Origin: an uncultured Acidobacteriia bacterium
GTDB taxonomy: Bacteria > Acidobacteriota > Terriglobia > Bryobacterales > Bryobacteraceae
NCBI GenBank assembly: GCA_903909435.1
Contig: CAIVVT010000288.1
Coordinates: 146,629 to 210,628 of the forward strand
Direction of reading: 5' to 3'
DNA length: 64,000 nucleotides
The number at the start of each line of letters is the position of its first letter. The first letter of the stretch is position 1. The position numbers were made by a program, and so were the translations under genes. This document shows, in pieces, positions 14,560 to 25,000 of this stretch. The notes under the pieces were generated by a model. The model had not been told where the DNA came from. It saw only the letters and a list, made by a program, of their open reading frames with translations, and did no database searches.

Positions 14560-17396
14560 AGTGTTTTGAGGTACTCAATCAGGTCGTTGAGCTGGTCCTT
14601 CGTCAAATCGTTGGTCACTCCGTGCTTGTCGTACGGGTTATAAATCGTCCAGATCTCTTCGAGCGTATGCGCCATGCCGTTGTGGAGGTAAGGCGCGGAA
14701 TCGTAAATGTTCTTGAGATGCGGCACGTCCAGCTTGTCCTCTTTGTCGAAGGCCTGCTTCGTGCCGACATCGTGCATCTGCCGATCGGTGTAGTAAGGAG
14801 CCGGGTGGCAACTGATGCACCGGCCATCCTCGGGGATCTCCTCACCGTTACCCTTCCTGCTCCGCTCATAGACTTCCTTGCCCCGGCGCTGCGCCGGCGT
14901 AAGCGGCGCCCACAGCGGCCGGTAGCGGTTGGGCGGGCGTTGAATCGTCGTCACATAAAGGTCCAGCGCCTTCAGATCGTCAGCCGAGAACGGCAGCAAG
15001 CGCGTGAAAAAGACGGAGAGACGCGGCCCGCACTGGCGCGACAACGATGGGTTCGTCCCAGCCCATTTGAAGGGCGCTGTGTCTAGAATCCCGCGTAGCG
15101 TGCGATTGTCCACCGGACTGATCCCAATGCCGACCGACTCCACGTCATACGTGATGCCGTCCACGTGGCCGTCCGGGTGGCACGAGTGGCAGGCGAACTG
15201 CTTCCGGAACGTGATGTCTGCGTTGTGGAAGACCCGCTCCCCGCGCCGGGTCATGGAGACTTCTTTCGGTCCGCCCAGATCCACAATGCCCGCACTTTGC
15301 ATCTTCGTCATGTCGAAGACGCTCAGGGTATCGTCCAGGGAGTTTGCGACGAAAGCCCATTTCCCATCCGCCGAGGCCACCACACCGCGCGGGCTCAAGC
15401 CCGTTTTCAGGTAGGTCTGTACGAATTCCACCGATTTGCCCAGGTGATTGGGCAGCACCTTGGTGCGCTCTTCCGGGGTCGCGCGTTTCACCACGGCCAG
15501 CAACTTTGCCGTATCCACAACGGCGATCCGGTTGGTGCCCGAACTAGTCATCAGAGCGTGCTTGCCGTCGCGCGTGAACGCCACGTCCGTGGCATCGGCG
15601 AAGCCCAGGTTCGGCTCGTCGAGCAGCAGCTCGTCCACGCTGCCGTCTTTCCATAGAACCGCCAGCGCGTTGGTGATGGTCCAACCCTGCGTGAGCTGGG
15701 TCATCGGGACCAGGTTCTTCGTGCGGTTCATCACGGTCAGTGCGAACTCGCCGCTGGGGTGCCAGGCGATGCCCATCATCAGGTTCGCACCGGGAACTAT
15801 GGTTCGGTCCTCGACCGTAGAGCGGGCCGCGTCGATCACTGTCACTTCAGCCACCCGCGGCTTGCGGAATTCAGCGAAGCGCGAGTAGGTGTTGGTGACG
15901 AGCAACGATGCGCCGTCAGGGGAAAGGGCCATAGACCAGGGTCCACGGCTGCCGGAGAGCACCCGCACCCGCTCCCAGTTCTGAGTGTTGTAAACGTAGA
16001 TGTCGCCGGACATCGTATTGGCGACGTACAGCAGCTTTCCATCCTTGTCGGTGAGCAGGCCATGCGGCTCGCCGCCGGTCTTCACCGAGCCGATCACCTT
16101 GCGCGCCGCGGCGTTTATCACTGAGACCGTGTCGTCTTCACGGTTGCTGACGTAGGCGAATCGCCCGTCGGGACTAAAGGCGATGCCAGTCGGCGCGGTG
16201 CCCGTGGGAATCTCCGCGACCTTTTTCCGCGTCGCGATATCGACAACGCCAACCGAGCCCGCCGCCTCAAAGGTCACGAACAGTTCGCGCGCGCCGGGCC
16301 GCTCCGCCAGTCGCAGCGGGTTGAGATAGCGCGGCTGCGCGTAGGGCTGAGTCGTCTTGGCCGGATGCGCGATCCTGGCGTAAGCCGTCTGCGCGTCGAA
16401 GGGCTTGCCGTGTGCGTTCAGGTGGCAATGGTTACAGCCCTCGAGTTTGGGCATTTGCAGACCGGCGGCAATGGCCGCCTTGCGGTCCTTCATGATCGCC
16501 TCGGGAGCGTAGTCGCTCCCCGGTCCATGGCAAGCCTCGCAGCCTACACCCTCGTCGGGGATGTAGGTGTCCGCCGCGGGCATCGACGCCCCCGGCGAGT
16601 GGCAAGCCAGGCACTTCGGGCTCTCTCCCGGCTCTCCGGGAACGCCTGCCTGACGTGCCATCTCGCGCCCTTTATTGCTGGATAAGATGCTCCAAGCCTG
16701 GGCGTGCGGCCCCATCCGCCAGACCGAATACTGGGCGCCCTTCTCGGCCGGCTCGTGGCACTTGCCGCAGGCCAGCGAGCCAATCAATCTCCGCGCCTTC
16801 TCCGGACCGACGACCTTCGGTTCCGGGGGACCGCCCGAGTTCGAGCCATAGGCGGTGATCGAGTGTTCGATCTGCGCCAGGTATTTCTTGTACTCGAATT
16901 TCTCGCTCTTCAGAACCGCAGTGTGCGAGCCCTTCTCGATGTGGCAGACCATGCAGAACCGCTCGTTCGGCATTCGCAGCCCGGCCTTGGCCGCCGCCGC
17001 CTTGTCACGCATCGTCAACTGATTGGCATACTCGCTCCCCGGTCCGTGACAGGCCTCGCACTGCACGCCATCCTCGATGTGGAACAAATCGTCGCGCTCC
17101 CACGCCTCCGTGTCGGACGCCACCGCATGGCAGCCCAGACACACCGGCGATTTTTGCGGCGGCTCGCGTAATCCGCTGATGCGAGAGATTTCGGCCGACT
17201 CTTTCATCGACAGCGTGGCCCATGCTTTCGCATGCTTCGTACTCAGCCACTTCGCATACTGCCGGCCCATTTCCGCGCCCTCATGGCATTGCGCGCACGC
17301 CCGCGATCCGATGTACACCGGTCGAACCGGTGCGGCCTGGACAGCCAGCGCCGCCGCCGCCAAAATCAGACTCCCAGCGCAAGCCCGCAGACTCAT
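14556..17396 (-). CDS. Exported deca-haem cytochrome c with YVTN beta-propeller and MauG/CCP-like end
   Basis: 946 residues, signal peptide at the N-terminus. Eight CxxCH haem sites lie in the first ~345 residues (CAQCH, CLGCH, CEACH, CMVCH, CGKCH, CLACH, CEACH, CNHCH) in two similar blocks of four, suggesting internal duplication. A YVTN/YncE-type seven-bladed propeller follows (FSPDGRFAYVSNREDDTVSVINAAARKVIGSV and similar). The C-terminus has two more sites (CHSCH, CISCH) in a di-haem cytochrome c peroxidase/MauG-like context (NRTLRGILDTAPFKWAGTNPSL, VPHLKNIYDSAPYLHNGMAHTLEEIWTIYNPYDKHG). It is likely periplasmic or outer-surface and carries electrons or oxidises a partner. ATGA overlaps link it to genes on both sides. 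Confidence 0.87.
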   Translation of the reverse strand: MSLRACAGSLILAAAALAVQAAPVRPVYIGSRACAQCHEGAEMGRQYAKWLSTKHAKAWATLSMKESAEISRISGLREPPQKSPVCLGCHAVASDTEAWERDDLFHIEDGVQCEACHGPGSEYANQLTMRDKAAAAKAGLRMPNERFCMVCHIEKGSHTAVLKSEKFEYKKYLAQIEHSITAYGSNSGGPPEPKVVGPEKARRLIGSLACGKCHEPAEKGAQYSVWRMGPHAQAWSILSSNKGREMARQAGVPGEPGESPKCLACHSPGASMPAADTYIPDEGVGCEACHGPGSDYAPEAIMKDRKAAIAAGLQMPKLEGCNHCHLNAHGKPFDAQTAYARIAHPAKTTQPYAQPRYLNPLRLAERPGARELFVTFEAAGSVGVVDIATRKKVAEIPTGTAPTGIAFSPDGRFAYVSNREDDTVSVINAAARKVIGSVKTGGEPHGLLTDKDGKLLYVANTMSGDIYVYNTQNWERVRVLSGSRGPWSMALSPDGASLLVTNTYSRFAEFRKPRVAEVTVIDAARSTVEDRTIVPGANLMMGIAWHPSGEFALTVMNRTKNLVPMTQLTQGWTITNALAVLWKDGSVDELLLDEPNLGFADATDVAFTRDGKHALMTSSGTNRIAVVDTAKLLAVVKRATPEERTKVLPNHLGKSVEFVQTYLKTGLSPRGVVASADGKWAFVANSLDDTLSVFDMTKMQSAGIVDLGGPKEVSMTRRGERVFHNADITFRKQFACHSCHPDGHVDGITYDVESVGIGISPVDNRTLRGILDTAPFKWAGTNPSLSRQCGPRLSVFFTRLLPFSADDLKALDLYVTTIQRPPNRYRPLWAPLTPAQRRGKEVYERSRKGNGEEIPEDGRCISCHPAPYYTDRQMHDVGTKQAFDKEDKLDVPHLKNIYDSAPYLHNGMAHTLEEIWTIYNPYDKHGVTNDLTKDQLNDLIEYLKTL

Positions 17397-19096
17397 TTCT
17401 CAATCCTTGCCGCAGCGGGTTTCGCGGCATTTGCATCATGCGTGTAGACCACGAATCGATCCGCTTTCACGTCCTTGAACTGCTCAACTTTGCCGTCCGG
17501 CCAGCGGATCTCCACGTTAGCCTTGTCCGCCTTGCCGAGTCCGAAGTTCAACCGCGGATCTTGTGCGGAAAGGTACCCGCGCGTCGGGATCATGTCCTCG
17601 ATCAGCTTCAGCCCGTTCGCCTCGACAGTCACGCGCGCTCCGTAGGCATCGCGCGGCCCAGTAGCGAACTTCAGCCGCGGCGTCACTGTCAGCCAGTGAT
17701 TAGGACCAGGCGTATCGTTCCTAAGCAGGATGGCGTTCGCGTTGACGTTGACAACCACCAGGTCCATCTTGCCGTCGTTATTGAAATCCACACCCGTCCC
17801 GCCGCGCCCGACGTGCTTCTCCTTGAAATGCGCTCCGGCACTGACCGAGACATCCTCGAACGTCCCGTCTCCCTTGTTGCGAACCAGCGTGTTCTCCTGC
17901 GCGTACTCGTGATGGGCATTGCCGTGTGAGGTGAAGATGTCGAGCCAGCCGTCGTGGTCGTAGTCGAACATCATCGCCGCCCATCCGGCATACTGGCCCA
18001 TGGTGACGGCGAGCCCGCTCTTGTTGGTCTTGTAGTCGAAGCCCTTCCCGTCTGGGCGTTGAATTAGCAGGCTGCAATAGCTGAGATCGGGAATGAAGAT
18101 GTCCAGCAACCCGTCGCGATTCAGGTCGCCGACCACGGGTCCCATGTGCGCCACGCCTTGACCGTTCTCGCTGTAAGCCACGTTCAACTCGATGGCCTTC
18201 TCTTCGTAGACGCCCTTCGAGTTCATCTCGAAGTAGTAGTTTTCCATCGCGTCGTTGGTAGAGAAAACTTCGAGCTTGCCGTCGTTGTTGAAGTCGGCCG
18301 CGGTCACGCTCATCGAGCGCCCGTCCGGCTTCCACATGCCCATCTCTTTGGTGACGTCGGTGAACGTCCCGTCGCCGTTGTTGCGGTACAGCGCGTTGGG
18401 CAGGCCGTTGTAGCTCAGCGGCCCGGGGTAGCCCGCAGCCGGGAAAAAGTCCCTGAATTTGCCGTCGTCGTAGTGCAGGTAGTTGGCGACGTAGACGTCG
18501 AGGTAGCCGTCGTTGTTGTAGTCGTACCAGACCGCTGACAGGCTGAAACGCTTGTCGGTGAGCCCGGCCTTGTCCGCCACGTCGGTGAACGTTCCGTTGC
18601 CGTTGTTGTGGAACAGTTCGTTCTGGCCATAGTTCAACACCAGTAGATCGACAAACCCATCGTTGTCGTAATCGGCGGCGGAGCAACCCAGCGAATAGCT
18701 CTTTCCGGCGAGCCCAGCCTGCACGGTGGCGTCGGTGAACGTGCCGTCTCCGTTGTTCTTGAATAGGTGATTCGAGAGCTTACCGCGCAGATCGCGGCCT
18801 TCGTTGTCGTTGACACCTTTGGTCCACTTGCCATTCGGGAAGTAGATGTCCATTAGCCCGTCGTTGTTGTAGTCGAAGACGCAGACGCCCGTACCGGTGC
18901 CCTTCACGATGTTGTCCATGTGATGGTCGCCGAAGCTCTGCTTGAAATTAAGACCCGATTTCTCCGTCACGTCGGTGAAGAAAATACCGCCGCCGGACGG
19001 ATTTGCTTTCTCCTGCCACGCGATCACGGTCACGCAAAATGCGGCAAACAGGAGCGAGAAGATGGCTCCCAGTGGCACTCGATTGATGATCCTCAT
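17393..19096 (-). CDS. CRTAC1-family exported protein (FG-GAP/VCBS repeats plus ASPIC/UnbV)
   Basis: About 567 residues from ATG 19096, which has GGGAG upstream and overlaps the stop of the preceding gene (ATGA). The longer frame would overlap that gene by 150 bases. Signal peptide MRIINRVPLGAIFSLLFAAFCVTVIAW, then at least six FG-GAP/VCBS calcium-loop repeats of the form DYNNDGLMDIYFPN, DYDNDGFVDLLVLN, DYNNDGYLDVYVAN, DFNNDGKLEVFSTN, DLNRDGLLDIFIPD, DYDHDGWLDIFTSH. The C-terminal ASPIC/UnbV domain reads HWLTVTPRLK...GARVTVEANG...YLSAQDPRLNFGLG. The repeats indicate a propeller that binds calcium. Role in the complex unknown. Confidence 0.87.
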   Translation of the reverse strand: MRIINRVPLGAIFSLLFAAFCVTVIAWQEKANPSGGGIFFTDVTEKSGLNFKQSFGDHHMDNIVKGTGTGVCVFDYNNDGLMDIYFPNGKWTKGVNDNEGRDLRGKLSNHLFKNNGDGTFTDATVQAGLAGKSYSLGCSAADYDNDGFVDLLVLNYGQNELFHNNGNGTFTDVADKAGLTDKRFSLSAVWYDYNNDGYLDVYVANYLHYDDGKFRDFFPAAGYPGPLSYNGLPNALYRNNGDGTFTDVTKEMGMWKPDGRSMSVTAADFNNDGKLEVFSTNDAMENYYFEMNSKGVYEEKAIELNVAYSENGQGVAHMGPVVGDLNRDGLLDIFIPDLSYCSLLIQRPDGKGFDYKTNKSGLAVTMGQYAGWAAMMFDYDHDGWLDIFTSHGNAHHEYAQENTLVRNKGDGTFEDVSVSAGAHFKEKHVGRGGTGVDFNNDGKMDLVVVNVNANAILLRNDTPGPNHWLTVTPRLKFATGPRDAYGARVTVEANGLKLIEDMIPTRGYLSAQDPRLNFGLGKADKANVEIRWPDGKVEQFKDVKADRFVVYTHDANAAKPAAARIEK

Positions 19097-20928
19097 CGAT
19101 GCGCTCCCGTGTCGATCCATTCGATGATCGTTCGCTTCTCTTCGCTGCTCAGACTGGTCACGCCTTCCGGCTTGATCTTTTTCAATGGACTGGTGCCGCT
19201 CACCTTGTCCCAGGATTGCGCCGTCACACGTCCGTGGATGTACCAAACGAGGGGGCTCAATCGCGCCGCCGAAGGATCCACATAACCTTTACTCATCAAG
19301 TCCTCATAGCGCATAGATGGTGCTGGAGGGCCGGCGTGACACCCGCCGGTCAAGCACTTGCTTTGGAGTATTGGCTGGACGTCATTATCAAAGCGAATCC
19401 CGCGCCGCTGCGCGACTGGGATATTCAATTCGTGGGGCGGCTTGCCGACAGCTTCGGAGAACACGTTTTCAGGCGACAGCTCGCCGTCCTCGTGGCAGCC
19501 GATGCAGCCGCGCTTGGCCTTGTTCTTCACCCAGATCCAGGCGCAAGTTCGAAGCGCCAGGCCATTGGCGTCGAGAGTCTGAATCTGCACGGGAGTGTTG
19601 GCCGGAATCTGCGCATGGAACGAGCCGTCGGCTTCGATGTCGAATTCGCCCAGCACGCGCTTGACCAGATAGGGGGACTTCTCGCCCGCCGGAGCAGCCT
19701 CTCCCGCCTTGCGCGCAACGCCTTCCAGTATCCGAACGCGCTTCACGAGTTTGCCGTCATACCCGGCGTTCGTGGGCAGGTCCGTGGTGAAGACGCTCAG
19801 GTTGAATAGTTTGCCGGAAGACTCCCGCTCATCGACCACGGAAGACCGCCCAACCGGCATCGAATGCGCGGTGAGCACCCGCGCCTGCACGGCGTGGTGT
19901 ACAGGATCGCTGTACAGCTTCAAGCCCTGGTTGGTCTTCAAATCGAAGCGGTAAATTGCGTAAAGCCCCGGGCCAGTCGCAGGCCGTTTGGAAACCAGGA
20001 TCTCGTCGTCGCTAAGCAGTGAAGGTGTGATGTACAGGCCATCGGCTGGCTTCGTTAACTCTTTGTAGCTGTGCAGGTTGCGCCGCAGATTGACGCTTGC
20101 CAGGTTGCCTGCCCCGTCGCGCGACGGCTTATCCGACTCAACGAAAACGACCTGACGCGACGGGGTAACGGCGGGCATGTGCTTGACTTGCCGCCCTTCA
20201 TCCCCCGCGAAAAGAGCCCCGTCGGAGCCGTCCAGATTCACCCCGAGCAAGACTGTCCTGCCCGTGCGCCCCCAAGCCAGCGAATGGCGTTGGACCGAGG
20301 AGTAAAGCAGCCGCCCGTCCTCGTTCATCACCGGATCGAGATCGGCGCCTGGATTGTAGGTGAGTTGCCGCAGCCCGCTGCCGTCGAACCGCACCGAGTA
20401 GAGATTCCAAATCAGGCCCAATTCACCCTCAGCCGCTAGCCCCATCGAACCCGCAAAACTGATCTGTGGGACCGGACCGGGATCGTCGAGGTAGAAGATC
20501 ATCGATTGGTAAACCGGCTGTCGACAGTCGAAAGCGGTCTTGGTGATCAGGCGGGTGCCACTGCCGTCCGCATTCATTTCGTAGACTTGCCAAAGGTCGG
20601 CGGCGGTCTTCTTTGCCGCAAACAGGATCTTCTTGCCATCCCATGAAACGTCCGGGTCGGCGGCGCTGTGGAAACCGGCGGTCAGATCCTTGGTGGCACC
20701 TGCGGGGCTGAGGCTGGCAATGTGAGCGCCCAGATAGATAGTTGCGGTCTCCTGGAGGTTCGCGCCGGAAGCAAGTGCCGTGTACGCAATCTGTGGGCGC
20801 GCGGCAGTCTCGCGAGAGCGAGCGTCCGAAGCGGCGTCGAGGGCTCTCGGTCCAGTTGCCACCCCTGACCACAGCCCGGCCATTGCAGCCGTCCCTATCC
20901 ATCCCGCCGCACAGAGGAAGTTGTTCAT
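19093..20928 (-). CDS. Exported TolB-like propeller / hydrazine-synthase-alpha-like cytochrome c protein
   Basis: About 611 residues from ATG 20928 (MNNFLCAAGWIGTAAMAGLW, signal peptide); the frame is open from 20982. The middle has TolB/WD40-like blades (DVSWDGKKILFAAKKTAADLWQVYEMNADGSGTRLIT, DPVMNEDGRLLYSS). C-terminally there is one CxxCH (KRGCIGCHEDGE) and a second haem-like CLTGGCH (CxxxCH) in a planctomycete-cytochrome-like context (FDNDVQPILQSKCLTGGCHAG). The layout recalls the alpha subunit of hydrazine synthase and related proteins, but there is no sign of anammox genes. It is the first gene of a five-gene coupled operon running down to 11866. Confidence 0.78.
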   Translation of the reverse strand: MNNFLCAAGWIGTAAMAGLWSGVATGPRALDAASDARSRETAARPQIAYTALASGANLQETATIYLGAHIASLSPAGATKDLTAGFHSAADPDVSWDGKKILFAAKKTAADLWQVYEMNADGSGTRLITKTAFDCRQPVYQSMIFYLDDPGPVPQISFAGSMGLAAEGELGLIWNLYSVRFDGSGLRQLTYNPGADLDPVMNEDGRLLYSSVQRHSLAWGRTGRTVLLGVNLDGSDGALFAGDEGRQVKHMPAVTPSRQVVFVESDKPSRDGAGNLASVNLRRNLHSYKELTKPADGLYITPSLLSDDEILVSKRPATGPGLYAIYRFDLKTNQGLKLYSDPVHHAVQARVLTAHSMPVGRSSVVDERESSGKLFNLSVFTTDLPTNAGYDGKLVKRVRILEGVARKAGEAAPAGEKSPYLVKRVLGEFDIEADGSFHAQIPANTPVQIQTLDANGLALRTCAWIWVKNKAKRGCIGCHEDGELSPENVFSEAVGKPPHELNIPVAQRRGIRFDNDVQPILQSKCLTGGCHAGPPAPSMRYEDLMSKGYVDPSAARLSPLVWYIHGRVTAQSWDKVSGTSPLKKIKPEGVTSLSSEEKRTIIEWIDTGAHR

Positions 20929-21084
20929 CACCAATCCCTTAACCCGGTCGCCGGAGGCGGGATTTGCGCATCCAGTAACCATTTGAGGGGAACAGACCCT
21001 ATGGTCCTTATTTTTAGCCCGCCGATCATTCTATACCAATCCGAGATGTTGATTCCTCTAAGACTTCGATGGTCGATCCGGCCT

Positions 21085-21534
21085 CTATTGGCCAGCCCAA
21101 CCCGCCAGAGTCGCGACCCCGACCACATCTTCGTGGGTCTCACTCTGCGAACACTCCGACTTGGCATCCAGGACGAAGCGCACCATTGAAGCCGACATAT
21201 GGTCCAACACTGTGACCCATTCTTCCAGGTGCACCTCGCCGCGCTCCGTCAATGCGTATACCCTTCTGGCTGGTCCACTGTGCCCGGAGTCCCATTCGGA
21301 GCGAACAAACCCATTCTTTTCAAGCTGGCGCAAAGTTCGATAAAGGGCGGCCGCCTCGATTTCGGCATCAGTGAGAGCATGCTCAGCCAGTTCGCTGGAG
21401 AGTTCGTAACCATAAGACCGCCCCTTACACTTTAGGAGAAAGAGCACCACGGGTTCGACGAAGCGGTAAAGATTCCCCATAGCGCACGTGCATGGATAAT
21501 CCTTGGGATGCCGGAAGCATGTGTGCTGGGTCAT
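21085..21534 (-). CDS. PadR-family transcriptional regulator (copy 1) with N-terminal cysteine motif
   Basis: 149 residues from ATG 21534, with GAAGG upstream; the frame is open to 21612. The winged-helix PadR domain reads LYRFVEPVVLFLLKCKGRSYGYELSSELAEHALTDAEIEAAALYRTLRQLEKNGFVRSEWDSGHSGPARRVYALTERGEVHL. Before it is a Cys cluster, C-x8-C-x-C (HTCFRHPKDYPCTCAMGNLYRF), also present in copy 2 at 29066-29485, which may bind metal or sense redox. The C-terminal tail (about 25 residues) is unique. A dyad at 21578-21596 before the gene is shared with the promoter of copy 2 and of the nona-haem cytochrome, suggesting autoregulation. Confidence 0.88.
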   Translation of the reverse strand: MTQHTCFRHPKDYPCTCAMGNLYRFVEPVVLFLLKCKGRSYGYELSSELAEHALTDAEIEAAALYRTLRQLEKNGFVRSEWDSGHSGPARRVYALTERGEVHLEEWVTVLDHMSASMVRFVLDAKSECSQSETHEDVVGVATLAGWAGQ

Positions 21535-22029
21535 TACAATTACACCTTCTCGGGTCAGAATACCCGCAATCCACTCCTCAGTGCAAGTTGCATCTATTGA
21601 ATTCTTACTCAAAGAGTGGGACCTGACTCGGACCCGCTGGGACTCGCCCCATTGGCAAAGGGTGACTCAGCAGCGGTTGTGGCCATGCGAAGCCATGGCC
21701 GTAGAGCCTTTGAGAGGTGCCCCGCCAGTACGGAGAAAGATAGCCAGAGTTGGTGAGGATTCCACTAGTCGAAGAGTCTAGACTCACCGCACAGCTCGGA
21801 TGCTTCAAGCATGCGCGACAGAAAAGATTCCGGGCCGCGCTAGAGCAACGACCGGCGACAATTTGCATCGCGCAATTGCAATGCCCCTCGATCGCTAGCC
21901 CGAACGGTCGGGGCATACGCATCGCTCCGGCCTTCGCATTTATGCCAGTCGCGGGCAGATGAAGAAGGCTGATTGCCGCCTTCTGGAAATATGCCTTTAT
22001 TTGGCACGAGTGACGCTATGATCGGTGAA
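21535..22029. other. Intergenic region holding the PadR copy 1 control site
   Basis: About 495 bases between the VWFA gene's 3' end and PadR copy 1. The dyad TCAGTG-N7-CATCTA lies at 21578-21596. The rest has no supported gene; short open frames lack ribosome sites and protein character. Confidence 0.45.
21578..21596 (-). promoter_or_regulatory. Candidate PadR operator, copy A
   Basis: On the minus strand TAGATG-CAACTTG-CACTGA, about 45 bases before the PadR copy 1 start. It shares TAGATG, N7 and CAC with sites at 25973-25991 and 28980-28998. The 3' half-site is less perfect than in the other two. Confidence 0.5.
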
Positions 22030-25000
22030 TCAAGAAGGTGCTTTGACTGTCTTCCAACGCATCCAAACGCCAGTTTGCAGGACCGACAGCCCTGGAACGA
22101 AGTACAGAATCACATCCTCTGGACCTGGGCTCTTGACAGAGATGATGGAGTCGGCTGGTAGCATTCGGCCCTCGCGACTGCGGACGCTTCCACTGAAACG
22201 CTCAAGCGTGACACGCGTGGCGACGTGACGATCACCAAGGCTAAAGGACGTGAACTCCACGACGAGGGTGCTGAAACCGGGCGCCGTCTCGCCGATCTTC
22301 ATGCTTGGATACTCATCGGTTCCAGCCTCAATGCTGCCTGCCGGTCTGCGGTGCTCGGAAAGATGTTTGATTCGCCCGAACAAGACCGCACCTTTCGGGA
22401 TGACGACTTTCCCGCCCGCTTTGACATCGTTGACAACAAACGCCCGAAGCGGATCGCCGACTGCCGAATCGGCACTGGTTATTGGGGCGGACAAGCGGGT
22501 GTCGACGGTCAAACCCGGCGGCATGGGACCCTGTTGAACAGCAGTCCCCGACGTTTCAACATTCGGGACTTCTTGAACCAGATTGCTTTCGGTCGTGAAC
22601 TGCCGGCAGGAGGAGAACCGGGTTGTATTCACGCTTTCCTGCCCGTTGTCGCGGGTAACACGAACTTCCGTTGTACTCGGCAGGAGAAAATCAGCGTCGT
22701 GAATGCGAACCGGGGAGAAATGAACCGCCATGCTCGAAGCCGACATTCGAAGCGGCCGAGGAATGTCGTCCGCGATGGCTTCCAGGCGGATCAAGTCGAG
22801 GGATTCAGCGTCGACACTAAACGATCCGTGAAAGGCGACCCGGGCTTCACCTTTCTCTCCTCGAAGCCGATAACCACGGGCGGAGACGGGAACAGAATAG
22901 TCATAGCGAATGGCACGGCGCCCGCGGACGGATTCTTCGCCCCGCAGTGTGTAAGTAGTGAATTTAGAGAAGAGCACAATGTCGCTGGCACCAGCAAAGT
23001 CGCCGGAGCCGACCATTCCGGTTCTGACCAGCTCATTCAAGTCCTTGTCCTCGAATCCTGCCGAACTTGGCCAGGCGAACCTCTCACTGCCCGAGATTAA
23101 CGCCACCTCCACGCGCATGCGGTCGCTCGATTCGCACCGCGCACAGCCGTCGTGCAATATATGGCGTTCGACCGTCTCCAGGCAGGTGTAGTTGGGACGT
23201 TGGCGGATCCTGTCGGCAGCGCGCTCCCGAATTCGCGCAAGCAGGGGGTCTGATTCCGACGGTGAAATCGATGCGGACGCCGACCGAGCCGGCTGAGAAG
23301 GCTCCGCAGGCAGAGATGCTACCGGTACTGCTGCCGCCGGCTTCACCACGTCGAAGTCGATCGACTGCGTCGCGGCGCCATGCCGCTCACCCGCTAAGTG
23401 ATCGATCGCACTGAGCACCAGGACATAGTGGCCCAACTCCATCGCGGCTGGCTCCAGCCGCCCGGAACCTGTGGCCGCAACCGCTGAGGTAGAAGCGCCC
23501 GTCCAAACCAGATTGCCGTCACGGAAGAGCCGGGCCTGGATGCCTACACTCATGCGGCCGGAGTCGTCGTGGCGCGGATTGAATATCTCGTATTCATAAT
23601 CGATGTTCTGACCCAGGCGGAATTCGCGGACCGCCGGGCCCGTCCGCGGATCTTCTCCGGCCGGCGCTTCGTGGATCAGGAGGCCGCCGAGGGCCAGACG
23701 GCCATTCACCAGATCGGGCACCTCAACGAATTGGCGCGCCGATCCCGTCCGGCCGCTTACTGCGTCCCGGATCGCAACCCGCCACTGGTAAGCCCCGGGT
23801 TTCACTTCGTGCGCCAGGTTGTAGACCAACCCGGCCTCGAGCGCAGCGGAGTATTGTGCGGGCGTTAATTCGATATCGATTCGCCGCATTATCTTGCCCG
23901 CGGGTCCACCCCCCTCACCGAGCGTCGCCAGTGCCAAATCAACAGCTGCGGTTCGGTTCCCGGTGGCAGTTTCGGTGAACTGCAGGTCGCGGGCAGCGAT
24001 GTACACCAGCGATTGCAGAACGGGGCCCTCCTTCCGACGAACAACAGGGGTCAACCGAACGCCGATTCCGCCAGAGTCGAACGGCGACAAGAGCGAGTCC
24101 GTCAGAATCTCTTCGGGAGTGCTCGGACGGGCGGCAGGCTCCTCCGCAGTTCCGAGAAACCCGGACCGGTTGCGAACCGTCAAGCCTTTTCGCTTCACGC
24201 GAACACTGATCCTGTGGAACACAGCCTTTGCCGGCTCTGCGCTGATCGTGCCCGGGCTCGGCCTGTAGCCGAGGAGATAGTAACCGCCTTCATCGGTTAG
24301 CACGCGTGCAAGCGCCTTATCAATATCGGTTGGATTCATGAAGATCCCCCCGGTGTCTCTCGCGACCGTTTGCAGGCCCGCCTGATTGTCCAGTCGGCTT
24401 CTCAATGACAGTTCTGCTTTCGACTGAAGCAGGTCGGGACGTCGAACCTGGTCGGGCTGATCTGCCACGTCGAGACCAACATTTCCGCCTGGCTCGAGCG
24501 AAGAATCGATGGTGTAGATGGCGACGCCACCGCCATTGGCCACGATGATCAGCCGGCTTAGAGCATCCCGCGCGCCAGTTCGCTCCGTGACATGCGCCTC
24601 CTGCAAAGGCTCGATGTGAATCTCAGGTGCGGCATTCCGGGATTGGCGGACCTTGGTGCTCTGAACCGGAGACGCGGAGAGGTCCGACGGAAGAGGCAGG
24701 AGTTGGCTGGGCTGGCTCAGGGGCAGTCCCGCCGAGAATAGTACGAGTGCCTTGCGGCCGGGCAGTCCGGCCATCCCCTTCACGACATTCGCGACCGCTT
24801 CGAGCGTGGCAATGGACAGTTCTTCTTCGCGGGCACGGTTCGATTCCTCGGTTGCGCGCCATTGGGCGCTTTCAGCGGAACCTGCCTGTCGGGGTCTAGG
24901 CTCGAAGTCGATCTCTGCCCGATTGGACGCGGCAGACCGCAGGCCCAGGACCGCCGCACGCAACACGCGCTTGTCATTGGTGAACTGCTGCCCGGGGAAA

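Noticed and set aside
13762..14643. 293-codon open frame on the plus strand
   Set aside because: Antisense to the Reg_prop propeller gene, which has repeated family motifs and operon coupling.
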